The notes: a model not told the origin generated them from the letters alone. A DNA stretch of 64,000 bases from Nonomuraea typhae (GCF_009760925.1 NZ_VRLV01000001.1:620001-684000), one strand, 5' to 3'. Numbered from the stretch's first letter, positions 51,712 to 61,481 are shown. A program made the numbers and translations.

Positions 51712-53573
51712 TCAACAGGCGAAGCACCCCGTCCGGTGATGGACGCGGTCGAGGACGTTCGGGCGGCCACGCGGGCCGCGGCGGGCGTCCCGCCTTCCGC
51801 TCCGACGACCGGCGCGGCGGGGACCGTGATTCCCTGCGCGCCGACCGGGGCGGTTCCCGCGCCCGCTATGGCAAGCCAGCCGACCGCGGCGGCTCCGACC
51901 GTCCCGGCTCGGACCGTCCCGGCTCGGACCGCGCCGGCTCGGACCGCGCCGGCTCGGACCGCGGTGGTGAACGACGCGGCAGTGAACGGCGCGGCGCTGA
52001 GCGTCGTGACGACCGCTCCGGCTACGGCCGTGATGACCGTTCCGGCTACGCCCGTGACGACCGCGGTGGCTACGGCCGCCGTGACGACCGCTCCGGCGCC
52101 GAGCGCCGCGACGGCCGTGGCGGCTACGGCCGTCGTGACGACACCTCCGGTTACGGTCGTTCCGGTTACGGCCGCGACAATGACCGTTCCGGGTTCGAGC
52201 GGCGTGATGACCGCGGCGGCTCCGGCCGCCGGGAGGAGCGCGGTGGTTACGGCCGGCGCGACGACCGCTCTGGGTCGGCCCGCGGGGACCAGCGCGGCGG
52301 CTTCGGGCGTCGTGATGACCGCGGCGGCTCCGGCCGGGACCGCGGTGCCTACGAACGCCGTGACGACCGGCGCGGCGGCGACCGCGACAGCCGCCCGGGC
52401 TACAACCGTGACAGCCGCCCCGGCTACAGCCGTGATGACCGCCCCGGCTACAGCCGTGATGACCGCCCCGGCTACAGCCGTGACGATCGCTCCGGTTACG
52501 GGCGCGACAACGACCGTTCCGGGTTCGAGCGGCGCGATGACCGTGCCGGGTACGGCCGCCGCGATGAGCGTGGCGGCGATGAGGGGCAGCGGGACGGGTT
52601 CCGGGCCGCGCGTGGTGGCCGTCGTGACGCGACCCCCCGCCCCGGCGGCAGCAGGGCGCGGTACGGCAAGCGGGACGAGGTCCAGACGATCGGCGGCAGC
52701 CGTACCGGAGGACGGGCCCCGAGCCGGTCGCAGGGACCGCGGCGTGAGGAGAAGCCGGAGAACCGCTTCAAGACCGCCCGTCAGCCCCTGAGGGACGCCG
52801 ACTTCTACGAGCCGGGCTACACCGACGAGCGGGACACCACCGAGGTTCCCGGGGGTGTGCGGCTGCAGAAGGTGCTGGCGCAGGCGGGTGTGGCGAGCCG
52901 GCGCGCGTGCGAGGAGATGATCGGCGACGGCCGGGTCACGGTCAACGGCCAGGTGGTGCGGCGCTTCGGCGCCAAGGTGGACCCGGCCACGCAGGTCATC
53001 CACGTCGACGGGAAGCGGATTCCGACCGCGCCCGACCTGGTCTACTACGCGCTGAACAAGCCGATCGGCGTCGTGTCCACCATGGAGGACCCGCAGGGGC
53101 GGCCGTGCCTGGCGGACTACGTGCAGGAGCTGGCGCCGCGGCTGTTCCACGTGGGCCGGCTGGACACCGAGACCGAGGGGCTGCTGCTGCTCACCAACGA
53201 CGGTGAGCTGGCCAACCGCCTGACGCACCCGAGTTATGGGGTGCAGAAGAAGTACTGGGCGAAGGTGCCGGGGCCGATCCCGCGGGATCTGGGCCGGCGG
53301 CTGCGGGAGGGCGTCGAGCTCGAGGACGGCATCGCGCGGGCCGACAGCTTCTCCATCGTGCAGGAGCACGGCCAGCAGGCGCTGGTCGAGGTGGTGCTGC
53401 ACGAGGGTCGTAAGCACGTGGTGCGGCGCATGCTCGAAGAGGCGGGGCACCGGGTCATCGATCTGGCGAGGATCGAGTTCGGGCCGGTCAAGCTGGGCCG
53501 GACCAAGCCGGGCACCATCAGGGCGCTGTCGCTGAAGGAAGTCGGCGAGCTGTACGCGGCCGTCAAGTTGTAG
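51708..53573 (+). CDS. rluB: Ribosomal large-subunit pseudouridine synthase with Arg/Gly/Asp-rich extension
   Basis: The product is 621 aa. Residues ~380-435 are an S4 RNA-binding domain (VRLQKVLAQAGVASRRACEE) and ~445-621 the RsuA/RluB synthase domain with the catalytic Asp in FHVGRLDTETEGLLLLTN. ALNKPIGVVSTMEDPQGRPC and HEGRKHVVRRMLEEAGHRVI are also visible. It should make the pseudouridine at the RluB site (near position 2605) of 23S rRNA. The first ~375 residues are an unusual disordered repeat region of RDDRSGYGR-, ERRDDRGG- and RPGYSRDD-type units, encoded by repetitive DNA. Start GTG 51708 overlaps scpB. Confidence 0.93.
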   Translation: MINRRSTPSGDGRGRGRSGGHAGRGGRPAFRSDDRRGGDRDSLRADRGGSRARYGKPADRGGSDRPGSDRPGSDRAGSDRAGSDRGGERRGSERRGAERRDDRSGYGRDDRSGYARDDRGGYGRRDDRSGAERRDGRGGYGRRDDTSGYGRSGYGRDNDRSGFERRDDRGGSGRREERGGYGRRDDRSGSARGDQRGGFGRRDDRGGSGRDRGAYERRDDRRGGDRDSRPGYNRDSRPGYSRDDRPGYSRDDRPGYSRDDRSGYGRDNDRSGFERRDDRAGYGRRDERGGDEGQRDGFRAARGGRRDATPRPGGSRARYGKRDEVQTIGGSRTGGRAPSRSQGPRREEKPENRFKTARQPLRDADFYEPGYTDERDTTEVPGGVRLQKVLAQAGVASRRACEEMIGDGRVTVNGQVVRRFGAKVDPATQVIHVDGKRIPTAPDLVYYALNKPIGVVSTMEDPQGRPCLADYVQELAPRLFHVGRLDTETEGLLLLTNDGELANRLTHPSYGVQKKYWAKVPGPIPRDLGRRLREGVELEDGIARADSFSIVQEHGQQALVEVVLHEGRKHVVRRMLEEAGHRVIDLARIEFGPVKLGRTKPGTIRALSLKEVGELYAAVKL

Positions 53574-53591
53574 CCTGGCAGCCCACGACAA

Positions 53592-53619
53592 AGAGCCCGT
53601 ACCCGAACGTACGGGCTCT
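53592..53619 (+). terminator. Hairpin between rluB and aroH
   Basis: agagcccgtac (53592-53602) pairs perfectly with gtacgggctct (53609-53619), loop ccgaac, 18 nt after the rluB stop. No T-run follows. It may terminate the upstream operon or attenuate entry into aroH-tyrA-cmk-der. Confidence 0.65.
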
Positions 53620-53646
53620 CCGCCATCTGTAAGGGGAACGAGCACC

Positions 53647-54006
53647 ATGGTCCGGGCGATCCGCGGGGCGATCCAGGTTGACGCCAACGACCGCGACGCG
53701 ATCATCGAGGCGACGGCGGAGCTGGTGAGCACGCTCATGGAGCGCAACCGGCTGACGACCGCCGAGGTGATCAGCGTGTTGTTCACCGCGACGCCGGACC
53801 TGACGGCGGAGTTTCCCGCGCTGGCGGCGCGCAAGCTGGGCTTCGACGACGTGCCGCTGATCTGCGCCACGGAGATCGACGTGCCGGGCGCGCTGCCGCG
53901 GGTGGTGCGGCTGATGGCGCACGTGGAGACGGATCGGCCGCGCGCCGAGATCAACCACGTCTACCTTCGCGGGGCGGTCGCGCTCAGGCAGGACATCGCG
54001 CAATGA
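53647..54006 (+). CDS. aroH: Chorismate mutase, AroH type
   Basis: The product is 119 aa and matches the trimeric AroH class: VRAIRGAIQVDANDRDAIIE at the N-terminus (Arg7-type active-site residue), NRLTTAEVISVLFTATPDLT, EFPALAARKLGFDDVPLICA (the conserved Arg and Cys) and MRL-type HVETDRPRAEINHVYLRGAV near the end. It converts chorismate to prephenate for Phe/Tyr synthesis. It has a ribosome binding site (aagggga) and an ATGA overlap with tyrA, so chorismate mutase and prephenate dehydrogenase are made together. Confidence 0.95.
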   Translation: MVRAIRGAIQVDANDRDAIIEATAELVSTLMERNRLTTAEVISVLFTATPDLTAEFPALAARKLGFDDVPLICATEIDVPGALPRVVRLMAHVETDRPRAEINHVYLRGAVALRQDIAQ

Positions 54007-55088
54007 AGCTCGGGACTGTTCTCGTTCTCGGCACCGGCCTGGTCGGCACGTCGATCGGGCTGGCGTTGCGGCAGCGCGGCGTGACGGTGCTGCTGGCCGA
54101 CCGCGATCTCGGTGCGGTACGGCTGGCCAGGGAGATGGGCGCCGGCCAGGAGTGGCATTCGGGCGACCCGGTGGACCTGGCGGTGGTGGCGGTGCCGCCC
54201 GCGCACGTGGCGACCGAGCTGCGTGGCCTCCAGCAGCGGGACACGGCCCGCTTCTACACGGACGTGGCCAGCGTGAAGGCCAAGCCGCTGGCCCGGGCGG
54301 CGGAGCTGGGCTGTGACCTGGGCTCCTACCTGGCCTCGCATCCGATGGCGGGCCGGGAGAAGGCGGGGCCGGGCGCCGCCAGGGCGGATCTGTTCCTGGG
54401 GCGGCCGTGGGCGCTCTGCCCGACGGAGGAGACGCTGCCCGAGACGCGGGCGGCGGTGCTGGAGCTGATCGAGCTGTGTGGCGCGAACCCGGTCGAGGTG
54501 AGCGCGGAGGAGCACGACCAGGCGGTGGCGGTGGTGTCCCACGCGCCGCACGTGGCCGCCTCGGCGGTGGCGGCACGCCTGGCGGAAGCGCCGGACGTGG
54601 CGCTGGGCCTGGCCGGTCAGGGTGTGCGGGACGTGACCCGGGTCGCGGGCGGCGATCCCGGCCTGTGGCTGGGCATCCTGTCGGGGAACGCGGTGCCGGT
54701 GGCGGCGGTGCTGGAGGCGGTGAGCCGCGATCTGGCCGAGGCCGCGACGGCGCTGCGCGCGCTGGCCGGCGGCGACGAGAGCGCGGGGCCCGAGGTGACG
54801 CAGCTGCTCAAGCGCGGGGTCGCCGGGCACGGGCGCATTCCGGGCAAGCACGGCGGCCCGGCGGCGCGGTACGGCGTCGTGCAGGTGGTCATCGGCGACC
54901 GTCCCGGCCAGCTGGCCCGGTTGTTCCAGGTCTGCGAGGAGGTCGGGGTCAACGTCGAGGACGTCCGGCTGGAGCACGCTCCCGGCCTGCCGCTGGGCCT
55001 GGCGGAGCTGTCGGTGCAGCCGGACGCGGCGCCCGTCCTGGCAGGGGCGCTGCACGAGCGCGGCTGGCAGGTCCCCGAAACCCCATGA
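54003..55088 (+). CDS. tyrA: Prephenate dehydrogenase
   Basis: The product is 361 aa. The N-terminal NAD(P) motif is VLGTGLVGTSIGLAL (GxGxxG, 10-15). The central region holds SVKAKPL, the conserved SHPMAGREKAGPGAARADLF (catalytic His ~113) and the helical dimerisation domain (VVSHAPHVAASAVAARL). The C-terminal ~70 residues (YGVVQVVIGDRPGQLARLFQ onward) form an ACT domain, suggesting feedback by tyrosine. It converts prephenate to 4-hydroxyphenylpyruvate. Translationally coupled to aroH. Confidence 0.94.
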   Translation: MKLGTVLVLGTGLVGTSIGLALRQRGVTVLLADRDLGAVRLAREMGAGQEWHSGDPVDLAVVAVPPAHVATELRGLQQRDTARFYTDVASVKAKPLARAAELGCDLGSYLASHPMAGREKAGPGAARADLFLGRPWALCPTEETLPETRAAVLELIELCGANPVEVSAEEHDQAVAVVSHAPHVAASAVAARLAEAPDVALGLAGQGVRDVTRVAGGDPGLWLGILSGNAVPVAAVLEAVSRDLAEAATALRALAGGDESAGPEVTQLLKRGVAGHGRIPGKHGGPAARYGVVQVVIGDRPGQLARLFQVCEEVGVNVEDVRLEHAPGLPLGLAELSVQPDAAPVLAGALHERGWQVPETP

Positions 55089-55193
55089 CCGGGTACGGCC
55101 GCGCCACGGGGATTCGGCGAGAGCTGGATCGGCGACCGGCACGGAGGCGGTAGCCTCTTCAGGTTGAGGTAAAGCCGGGAAAAGGGAGAGGCC

Positions 55194-55850
55194 GTGACCG
55201 GTCTGGTCGTCGCGATGGACGGCCCTTCGGGGTCGGGCAAGTCGAGCGTCTCGCGCGGGGTGGCCCGTGCGCTGGGCCTGCGTTACCTGGACACCGGGGC
55301 GATGTACCGCGCGATGACCTGGTGGATGCTCGAGCAGGGTGTCGACGTCGCCGACGCGGCGGCCGTCGCGGCACGCTCGGGTGAGCCCGTGATCGTCAGC
55401 GGCACCGACCCTGACGCGCCGGCGATCCACGTCGACGGCACCGATGTGGGCGGCCCGATCCGCGAGGCCCAGGTCACCGGCGCCGTCTCGGCGGTGGCCG
55501 CGGTGCCCGAGGTCCGCGTCCGGCTGGTCGCCCTGCAGCGTGAGATCATCGGCACCGGCGGCATCGTGGTCGAGGGGCGCGACATCGGCACGGTCGTCTG
55601 GCCGCAGGCCGCGGTCAAGATCTACCTCACCGCCAGCGCCGAGGCCCGTGCGCTGCGGCGCAGCGCGGAGTTGTCGGGCACCACGGTTGAGGCGCAGCAG
55701 GCCGCCATGGCCAGGCGTGACACCCTGGACTCGACACGGAAGACGGATCCACTCTCGATGGCGGATGGCGCCGTCGAGCTCGACACCACGCCGTTGACCT
55801 TGGAGGAGGTCATCGACGCGGTGCTGGGTGTGGTCAAAGAGCGCGCCTGA
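55194..55850 (+). CDS. cmk: Cytidylate kinase
   Basis: The product is 218 aa from GTG 55194 with gggaga upstream. The P-loop GPSGSGKS is at 10-17, followed by LGLRYLDTGAMYRAMTWWML (CMP-binding), VEGRDIGTVVWPQAAVKIYL (~125-144) and the lid Arg residues in RRDTLDSTRKTDPLSMADGA. It phosphorylates CMP and dCMP with ATP. It lies in the conserved tyrA-cmk-der order. The 105-nt gap before it contains a TAGCCT -10-like hexamer, so cmk-der may have its own promoter. Confidence 0.95.
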   Translation: MTGLVVAMDGPSGSGKSSVSRGVARALGLRYLDTGAMYRAMTWWMLEQGVDVADAAAVAARSGEPVIVSGTDPDAPAIHVDGTDVGGPIREAQVTGAVSAVAAVPEVRVRLVALQREIIGTGGIVVEGRDIGTVVWPQAAVKIYLTASAEARALRRSAELSGTTVEAQQAAMARRDTLDSTRKTDPLSMADGAVELDTTPLTLEEVIDAVLGVVKERA

Positions 55851-55888
55851 ACCTTCGGGCGCGGTACTCATACGAAGGATGAAATAAC

Positions 55889-57292
55889 GTGACTACGGGG
55901 GATTGGGTCGAGGCTGAGTTCGACGACCTGGAGATCACCGAACACGACGCCGACAGCGGCCCGCTGCCCGTCGTGGCCATCGTGGGCCGCCCGAACGTCG
56001 GCAAGTCCACGCTGGTCAACCGCATCATCGGCCGCCGCGAGGCGGTCGTCGAGGACGTGCCGGGCGTCACCCGCGACCGCGTCACCTACGACGCCAACTG
56101 GCGCGGGCGCCGCTTCACCGTCGTGGACACCGGCGGCTGGGATCCCGACGCCACCGGCATGAACCTGCGCATCGCCGAGCAGGCCCAGGTGGCCGTGGAG
56201 CTCGCCGACGTGATCGTGTTCGTGGTCGACGCCACCGTCGGGGCCACCGACGCCGACGAGATCGTCGGCTCCGTGCTGCGCCAGTCCGGCAAGCCGGTCA
56301 TCCTGACCGCCAACAAGGTCGACAACCAGCAAATGGAGCTGGAGGCCGCCGGGTTGTGGTCGCTCGGTCTCGGCGAGCCGTACCCGGTCTCGGCGCTGCA
56401 CGGCCGCTCCAGTGGCGACCTGCTCGACGTGGTGCTCGACGCGCTGCCGGAGACGCCCGAGCTGAAGTTCGGCGAGGAGGGCGGCCCCCACCGGGTCGCG
56501 CTGCTCGGCAAGCCCAACGTCGGCAAGTCCTCCCTGCTCAACAAGCTCGCCGGCGAGGAGCGGGTGCTGGTCGACCCGATGGCGGGCACCACGCGCGACC
56601 CGGTGGACGAGCTGATCGAGCTGGGCGGGAAGCCGTGGCGCTTCGTCGACACCGCGGGCATCCGCCGCCGCGACCGCGAGCTGCAGGGCGCCGACTTCTA
56701 CGCCGCCATGCGCACCCGCGCCGCGCTGGAGAAGGCCGAGGTGGCGATCGTGCTCATCGACGCCTCCGAGCCCCTCACCGAGCAGGACCTGCGCATCATC
56801 GGCCTGGTCATCGAGTCCGGCCGGGCGATGGTCGTGGCCTTCAACAAGTGGGACCTCGTGGACGAGGACCGCCGCTACTACCTGGAGAGGGAGATCGACC
56901 GGCAGCTCGTGCGCACGCCGTGGGCGCTGCGGGTCAACATCTCCGCCAAGACCGGCCGGCACGTCGACCGGCTGGTGCCGGCGCTGGAGAAGGCGCTGGA
57001 CTCCTGGTCCACCCGGGTGCCGACGGCGCGGCTCAACGCCTTCCTCACCGAGCTGGTGCAGGCCACGCCGCCGCCGGTGCGGGGCGGCAAGCAGCCGAAG
57101 ATCCTGTTCGCCACGCAGGCGTCCACGGAGCCGCCGAAGTTCGTGCTGTTCACTTCGGGCTGGCTGGAGGAAACCTACCGGCGCTTCATCGAGCGCCGGC
57201 TGCGTGAGGAGTTCGGCTTCGCGGGCTCGCCCATCGAGGTGACCATGAAGATCCGGGAGAAGCGCAAGGGCGGCGCCGCGCCCAAGAAGTGA
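55889..57292 (+). CDS. der: GTPase Der (EngA)
   Basis: The product is 467 aa with two tandem GTPase domains. The first has G1 GRPNVGKST (33-41), [11 protein letters not shown] and TANKVDNQ. The second has G1 GKPNVGKSS (~207-215), DTAGIRRR and [20 protein letters not shown]-terminal KH-like domain (~380-467) follows. Der is essential for 50S ribosome assembly. The start is GTG 55889 with gaagga upstream. It closes the long plus-strand core block; a T-box leader begins about 45 nt after its stop. Confidence 0.96.
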   Translation: MTTGDWVEAEFDDLEITEHDADSGPLPVVAIVGRPNVGKSTLVNRIIGRREAVVEDVPGVTRDRVTYDANWRGRRFTVVDTGGWDPDATGMNLRIAEQAQVAVELADVIVFVVDATVGATDADEIVGSVLRQSGKPVILTANKVDNQQMELEAAGLWSLGLGEPYPVSALHGRSSGDLLDVVLDALPETPELKFGEEGGPHRVALLGKPNVGKSSLLNKLAGEERVLVDPMAGTTRDPVDELIELGGKPWRFVDTAGIRRRDRELQGADFYAAMRTRAALEKAEVAIVLIDASEPLTEQDLRIIGLVIESGRAMVVAFNKWDLVDEDRRYYLEREIDRQLVRTPWALRVNISAKTGRHVDRLVPALEKALDSWSTRVPTARLNAFLTELVQATPPPVRGGKQPKILFATQASTEPPKFVLFTSGWLEETYRRFIERRLREEFGFAGSPIEVTMKIREKRKGGAAPKK

Positions 57293-57336
57293 GGCCGGCT
57301 CGGCTCGGGCGTCCGCGGGTGCCCGGGCCGAGATGG

Positions 57337-57601
57337 TAGGTTGACCGGCAACACGTTGACGGAGACGAGTAGCCCGGAGACCCGCGCGGGTCCAGAGAGC
57401 CGCCGGTAGCTGGGAAGGCGGCCACGCGCCTGCGGGCGAAGACACTCCCGAGTGCGGGGAGGCAATGCCCCGCCGGCCTGACCCCCGTCATCGGGTCGCC
57501 GAGGCCGCTCTCCGCGGAGGGCGGCGAAAGTGCGGTGGCACCGGGAGCTCCCTTCTCCCCCGCACTCCCAAGGGATCATGCAACCTCCACGAGGAGCTGT
57601 G
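57337..57601 (+). promoter_or_regulatory. T-box riboswitch, specifier GAC (Asp)
   Basis: A TAGGTT -10 element (57337-57342) is followed by a full T-box leader: gacggagacgagta at the base of stem I, the AGAGAG bulge (57394-57399), an apical stem with GGTAGCTGGGAA, and the specifier loop with GAC (57441-57443) preceded by gaa and followed by A. The T-box itself reads GTGCGGTGGCACCGGGAG (57530-57547). Its TGGC (57536-57539) is complementary to the GCCA end of tRNA-Asp. AGCTCC (57546-57551) can pair with GGAGCT (57593-57598) over the ribosome binding site of the synthetase gene, suggesting control at translation. Confidence 0.85.
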
Positions 57602-58837
57602 ATGATCTCTCGTATCCTGTCGGCGGAGCTTTCCGGGCACGCCGGGCAACGAGTCACGATCGCCGGTTGGGTGCATCGCCGCCGGCAGCTGAAGTCTGTA
57701 TCCTTCCTGGTCGTGCGCGACCGCGCCGGCCTCGCCCAGGTGGTCACGACCTTTCCGGACCTGCCGGGCGAGGAGTGCGTGGTCGAGATCACCGGGACCG
57801 TCACCCCCAACGCGCAGGCCCCCGGCGGCGCCGAACTCACCGACCCGGAGATCACCGTGCTCGGCGAGGCCGCCCGGCCGCCGTTCGAGCTGTTCCGGCC
57901 CGAGCTCGGCGCGTCCCTGCCGGCCCTGCTCGACCACGCCCCGCTCGCCCTGCGCCACCCCGCGCTCCGGCTGGCGCAGGAGATCTCCGCCGCCAGCGTC
58001 GCCGGATTCCGGGAGGCCCTCGACCGGCTGGCGTTCACCGAGATCCACACGCCCAAACTGGTCGAGTCGGCAACCGAGTCGGGCGCCGACGTCTTCGCCG
58101 TCGACTACTTCGGCCGCCGCGCCTACCTGGCCCAGTCGCCGCAGTTCTACAAGCAGATGATGGTCGGCGTCTTCGAGCGGGTCTACGAGGTCGGCCCCGT
58201 CTTCCGCGCCGAGCCGCACGACACCGCCCGCCACCTCGCCCAGTACACCAGCCTCGACGCCGAGCTCGGCTTCGTCACCGACCACCGCGACGTGATGGCC
58301 GTCCTGCGAGAGGCCCTGGCGGGCATGGTCGAGTCCGTACGGCGGCGCGTCCCGCGGGCCCGCGACCTGCTGCCGGAGGTGCCGGCCGAGATCCCGGCGG
58401 TGCACTTCGCCGAGGTCAGCGGCGAAGGCGACCTGTCACCGGCCCGCGAACGCGAGCTGTCGGCGTGGGCCAGGCGCGAGCACGGCTCCGACTTCCTGTT
58501 CGTCACCGGCTACCCGATGGCCAAGCGCCCCTTCTACACCCATCCCGACCCGGCCAGGCCCGGCTACTCCAACGGCTTCGACCTGCTGTTCCGTGGACTG
58601 GAACTGGTCACCGGCGGCCAGCGGCTGCACCGGCACGCCGACTACCTCGCCGCGCTGGCCGGGCGGGGCGAGGCGGCCGGGCCGTACCAGGGGTATCTGC
58701 AGGCGTTCGCCTACGGCATGCCGCCGCACGGCGGGTTCGCGATCGGCCTGGAGCGCTGGACGGCCCGGCTGACCGGGGCGGCCAACATCAGGCAGGCGAC
58801 GTTGTTCCCGCGCGACCTGCATCGCCTTTCGCCGTAA
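57602..58837 (+). CDS. aspS: Aspartyl-tRNA synthetase, archaeal-type
   Basis: The product is 411 aa, compact, without the GAD insertion of bacterial AspRS. An N-terminal OB fold (~1-100: [20 protein letters not shown]) binds the anticodon. Class II motifs follow: [20 protein letters not shown] and [20 protein letters not shown] (motif 2), and [15 protein letters not shown] (motif 3). Archaeal-type AspRS enzymes charge tRNA-Asp and sometimes tRNA-Asn. The GAC-specifier T-box upstream supports aspartate specificity and shows that the gene responds to uncharged tRNA-Asp. It may be an extra copy beside a bacterial-type AspRS elsewhere. Ribosome binding site gaggag at 57591. Confidence 0.88.
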   Translation: MISRILSAELSGHAGQRVTIAGWVHRRRQLKSVSFLVVRDRAGLAQVVTTFPDLPGEECVVEITGTVTPNAQAPGGAELTDPEITVLGEAARPPFELFRPELGASLPALLDHAPLALRHPALRLAQEISAASVAGFREALDRLAFTEIHTPKLVESATESGADVFAVDYFGRRAYLAQSPQFYKQMMVGVFERVYEVGPVFRAEPHDTARHLAQYTSLDAELGFVTDHRDVMAVLREALAGMVESVRRRVPRARDLLPEVPAEIPAVHFAEVSGEGDLSPARERELSAWARREHGSDFLFVTGYPMAKRPFYTHPDPARPGYSNGFDLLFRGLELVTGGQRLHRHADYLAALAGRGEAAGPYQGYLQAFAYGMPPHGGFAIGLERWTARLTGAANIRQATLFPRDLHRLSP

Positions 58838-60308
58838 GCATCCAGGCGGCCACCACGGCGCCGAGCAGGCAGAGCACGGCGGTGACGAGGAACATCTCGG
58901 TGTATTCGACGTGCAGGGCCGCCTTCACCTTCGCGGTGTAGGCGGCCAGCTGCCTGGCGTACTCGGCGGCGTCCACGCCGATGGGCAGCGGGGTGTCGAG
59001 GTCGGCGGTCAGCGACTGGAAGCGGTAGAAGCCCCAGGAGGACACGCCGGCGATGCCGATGAGCATGCCCATCATCCTGGCCACGACCACCGCGGCGGAG
59101 GCGACCCCGTGCTGCGCGGCGGGGGTCACGCGCAGCACCGCCGCCGAGATCGGGGCGATGACCAGGCCGAGCCCGAGCCCGGCGACCAGGAGCGCGACGT
59201 CGATCGGGTGCCCGGCCAGGTCGAGCGGCCAGCGGCTCATGAGCACGTATCCGGCGGCGGCCACGAGCAGCCCGGCGACCGCGACCAGCCGGTCGCCGAG
59301 GCGGCGGGCCAGGACACCGCCGAGCACCGCGCCGACGGGCAGCGCGATGAGGAACCTGCCGAGGACCAGCGACGCCTGCAGCGCTTCGAGGCCGAGCAGG
59401 GTCTGCGCGGTGAACTGGACGAACACCATGGTGACGAGGAGGGCGGCGCCGGTGAGGAAGCTGACGCCGAGCGTGGCCAGCAACGCCCCCTTGCGGGTGC
59501 CGGACAGGTCCAGCAGGCGGACGGGGGAGCGGATCTCCCACCACACGAACACCGCGCCCACGACCAGGCCCGACCCGATCAGCGGCAGGCCCCAGGGCGG
59601 CAGGATCGCCTTGGCCGGGTCGTCGTTGTAGAAGCCGGCGACGAGCAGGCCCAGGGCCAGGGCCAGGAGCGCGCCGCCGGCCACGTCGACGCGGCCGGCC
59701 GTACCCTCGCGTCTGCCGGCCGGGACGGTGCGGTGGACGGCGACGGCGGCCAGCGCGGCCAGGGGGAGGTTGACCCAGAAGATGGCGTGCCAGCCGCCGA
59801 GCTCGACCCCGAGCACCTGGAAGGCGGGGACGAGGGCCAGCACGCCTCCGTACAGGGGCCCCAGAGCGCTCCCCAGCTCCTGCGCGGCGCCGACCGCGCC
59901 CAGGGCGACCGGGCGGTCGTGCTCGTCCCAGAGATCGCCGATGAGCGCCATCGTGATCGGCAGCAGCGCGCCGCCGGCGATGCCCTGCAGGGCCCGGCCG
60001 CCCACGATCATGGGCAGCGATCCGGCCAGCGCGGTCAGCAGCGAGCCGAGCGCGAACACCGCCAGGCAGGCGTGGATCAGGGGACGCCGGCCGTACCGGT
60101 CGGAGAGCTGCCCGAGCAGCGGCATGGCGGCGATGTAGCCGAGCAGGAAGCCGGTGACCAGCGGTGTGGCCCGCTCCAGGTGGTTCAGGGGCACGCCGGC
60201 GTCGGTGGCGATGTCGATCAGGACGGTCACCACGACGTAGGCGTCGAGCGCGGCCAGCAGCACCACCGCGCCGCCGACGCCGAGCGCGGCCCGGCGGGCG
60301 GTTCTCAT
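58788..60308 (-). CDS. MFS transporter, DHA2-type, P55-like
   Basis: The product is 506 aa with about 14 membrane segments. The MFS loop 2-3 motif is [20 protein letters not shown] (~65-84), and the antiporter-type motif C region [20 protein letters not shown] is present. It follows the LprG-like lipoprotein gene with an ATGA overlap. This pairing is the same as the mycobacterial lprG-Rv1410c (P55) operon, in which the two proteins move triacylated lipids to the cell envelope and affect drug tolerance. The same job is inferred here. Its 3-prime end overlaps the convergent aspS by 50 nt. Confidence 0.88.
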   Translation of the reverse strand: MRTARRAALGVGGAVVLLAALDAYVVVTVLIDIATDAGVPLNHLERATPLVTGFLLGYIAAMPLLGQLSDRYGRRPLIHACLAVFALGSLLTALAGSLPMIVGGRALQGIAGGALLPITMALIGDLWDEHDRPVALGAVGAAQELGSALGPLYGGVLALVPAFQVLGVELGGWHAIFWVNLPLAALAAVAVHRTVPAGRREGTAGRVDVAGGALLALALGLLVAGFYNDDPAKAILPPWGLPLIGSGLVVGAVFVWWEIRSPVRLLDLSGTRKGALLATLGVSFLTGAALLVTMVFVQFTAQTLLGLEALQASLVLGRFLIALPVGAVLGGVLARRLGDRLVAVAGLLVAAAGYVLMSRWPLDLAGHPIDVALLVAGLGLGLVIAPISAAVLRVTPAAQHGVASAAVVVARMMGMLIGIAGVSSWGFYRFQSLTADLDTPLPIGVDAAEYARQLAAYTAKVKAALHVEYTEMFLVTAVLCLLGAVVAAWMLTAKGDAGRAGTTSPA

Positions 60309-60952
60309 CCGGCGGGCGGGGTGATCGTGACCTGGGCGTCGTAGTCGCTGAAGGAGACGATCACGGTGCCCTCCTGCACCGGCAGGCTGGCCCGGGTCAG
60401 GCGGGAGGTGGCCTTGTCGATCAGCAGTTGCCCGTTGACGCCCTGGGAGACGCCGGGGATGAGCTTGCCGAGGACCTCGCCGGAGAAGGTGGCGGCCAGT
60501 TTGTACGCCTGGCCCTCCTCGCCCTCGACCTTCGGGTCGGTCGCGGTGGTCAGCAGCTTGGCGACGCCTTCGGCGGGGGACAGGATCAGCGACGGGTCGT
60601 AGATCTGGGCGAGTTCCTTCTTCGACATCTTCTGGAAGCCGCCGGTCGGGCCCTTGAAGTGCACGGTGTCGCCGACCACGAAGAAGCTGATCTCCTGGAG
60701 GCTGCCCAGCACGTCGATGGTGAGCGTGCCGTCGGCGTCGCCCGCGGCGGTGAGCCGGCCGTCGGCCTTGCGCACCTGGACCTTCGGCTTGCCTTCCGTG
60801 GAGATCGAGAAGGTGGCGGTCTTGACCGTCTTCATCGCCGCGGCGGACTTGGCGATGAGGTCGGGGCCACTCGGCAGGGCAGCCTGCCCGCCGCCCGGCG
60901 AACACGCCGCCGCCAGCGCGAGACCTAGGACGATCAGCAGCTTTCTCAGCAT
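60305..60952 (-). CDS. LprG/LppX-like lipoprotein
   Basis: The product is 215 aa. The signal peptide ends in the lipobox LAAAC (Cys ~17), so the protein is lipid-anchored outside the membrane. The mature part matches the LppX/LprAFG family: [40 protein letters not shown] and [19 protein letters not shown]. This half-barrel holds lipids. It is first in an operon with the P55-like MFS transporter. The start is supported by TACGAT 6 nt upstream. Confidence 0.9.
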   Translation of the reverse strand: MLRKLLIVLGLALAAACSPGGGQAALPSGPDLIAKSAAAMKTVKTATFSISTEGKPKVQVRKADGRLTAAGDADGTLTIDVLGSLQEISFFVVGDTVHFKGPTGGFQKMSKKELAQIYDPSLILSPAEGVAKLLTTATDPKVEGEEGQAYKLAATFSGEVLGKLIPGVSQGVNGQLLIDKATSRLTRASLPVQEGTVIVSFSDYDAQVTITPPAG

Positions 60953-60964
60953 GTCCGGATCGTA
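60953..60964 (-). promoter_or_regulatory. Leaderless promoter of the lipoprotein-MFS operon
   Basis: On the minus strand TACGAT (60964-60959), then ccggac, then ATG 60952. No ribosome binding site is present. Confidence 0.5.
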
Positions 60965-61010
60965 GCGAGCGGCGGCGGCCGCCGCGTGTGCCGCCGATAT
61001 CAGTTGGGTG

Positions 61011-61469
61011 TCAGCGCAACTTCTTGAGGTGCTCGACGATCGGCGTGTACGCGGCGTCCAGCGCGTCGAGCTGGTCGTCGGTGAGCCGGTCGACGAAGTG
61101 CTCGCGGACGCTGGACACGTGGTGCGGCGCCACGCGCTGGATCGTCTCCCAGCCGTGGTCGGTGAGCACCGCGAAGGTGCCGCGCCGGTCGTCGCGGCAG
61201 TCCTCGCGGACGACCAGGCCCTTGGCCTCCATCCGGGAGATCTGGTGCGACAGCCGGCTGCGCGACTGGATCGTGGCGTCGGCGAGGTCGCTCATCCGCA
61301 TCCTGCGCTCCGGGTTCTCGGAGAGGTTGACCAGGATCTCGTAGTCGTTGAGCGACAATTCGAACTCTTGCAGTTCCCGGTCGAGCCGGTGCATCAACAG
61401 CTTGTGCAGGGCGAGGTGGGCACGCCATGCGCGCTGTTCCGTGTCCGTCAGCCACCGAGGAGCGCTCAT
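61011..61469 (-). CDS. MarR-family transcriptional regulator
   Basis: The product is 152 aa. The MarR winged helix is clear: ELSLNDYEILVNLSENPERR, MRMSDLADATIQSRSRLSHQ, ISRMEAKGLVVREDCRDDRR (recognition helix and DRR wing) and GTFAVLTDHGWETIQRVAPH. Long N- and C-terminal helices form the dimer. It lies upstream of the LprG-P55-like pair in the same orientation (58 nt apart) and is a candidate regulator of that efflux operon. TAGATT 6 nt upstream of ATG 61469 marks a leaderless promoter. Confidence 0.9.
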   Translation of the reverse strand: MSAPRWLTDTEQRAWRAHLALHKLLMHRLDRELQEFELSLNDYEILVNLSENPERRMRMSDLADATIQSRSRLSHQISRMEAKGLVVREDCRDDRRGTFAVLTDHGWETIQRVAPHHVSSVREHFVDRLTDDQLDALDAAYTPIVEHLKKLR

Positions 61470-61481
61470 GATCCCAATCTA
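61470..61481 (-). promoter_or_regulatory. Leaderless promoter of the MarR gene
   Basis: On the minus strand TAGATT (61481-61476), then gggatc, then ATG 61469. It closely resembles the DUF4126 promoter at 37953-37964. Confidence 0.5.
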
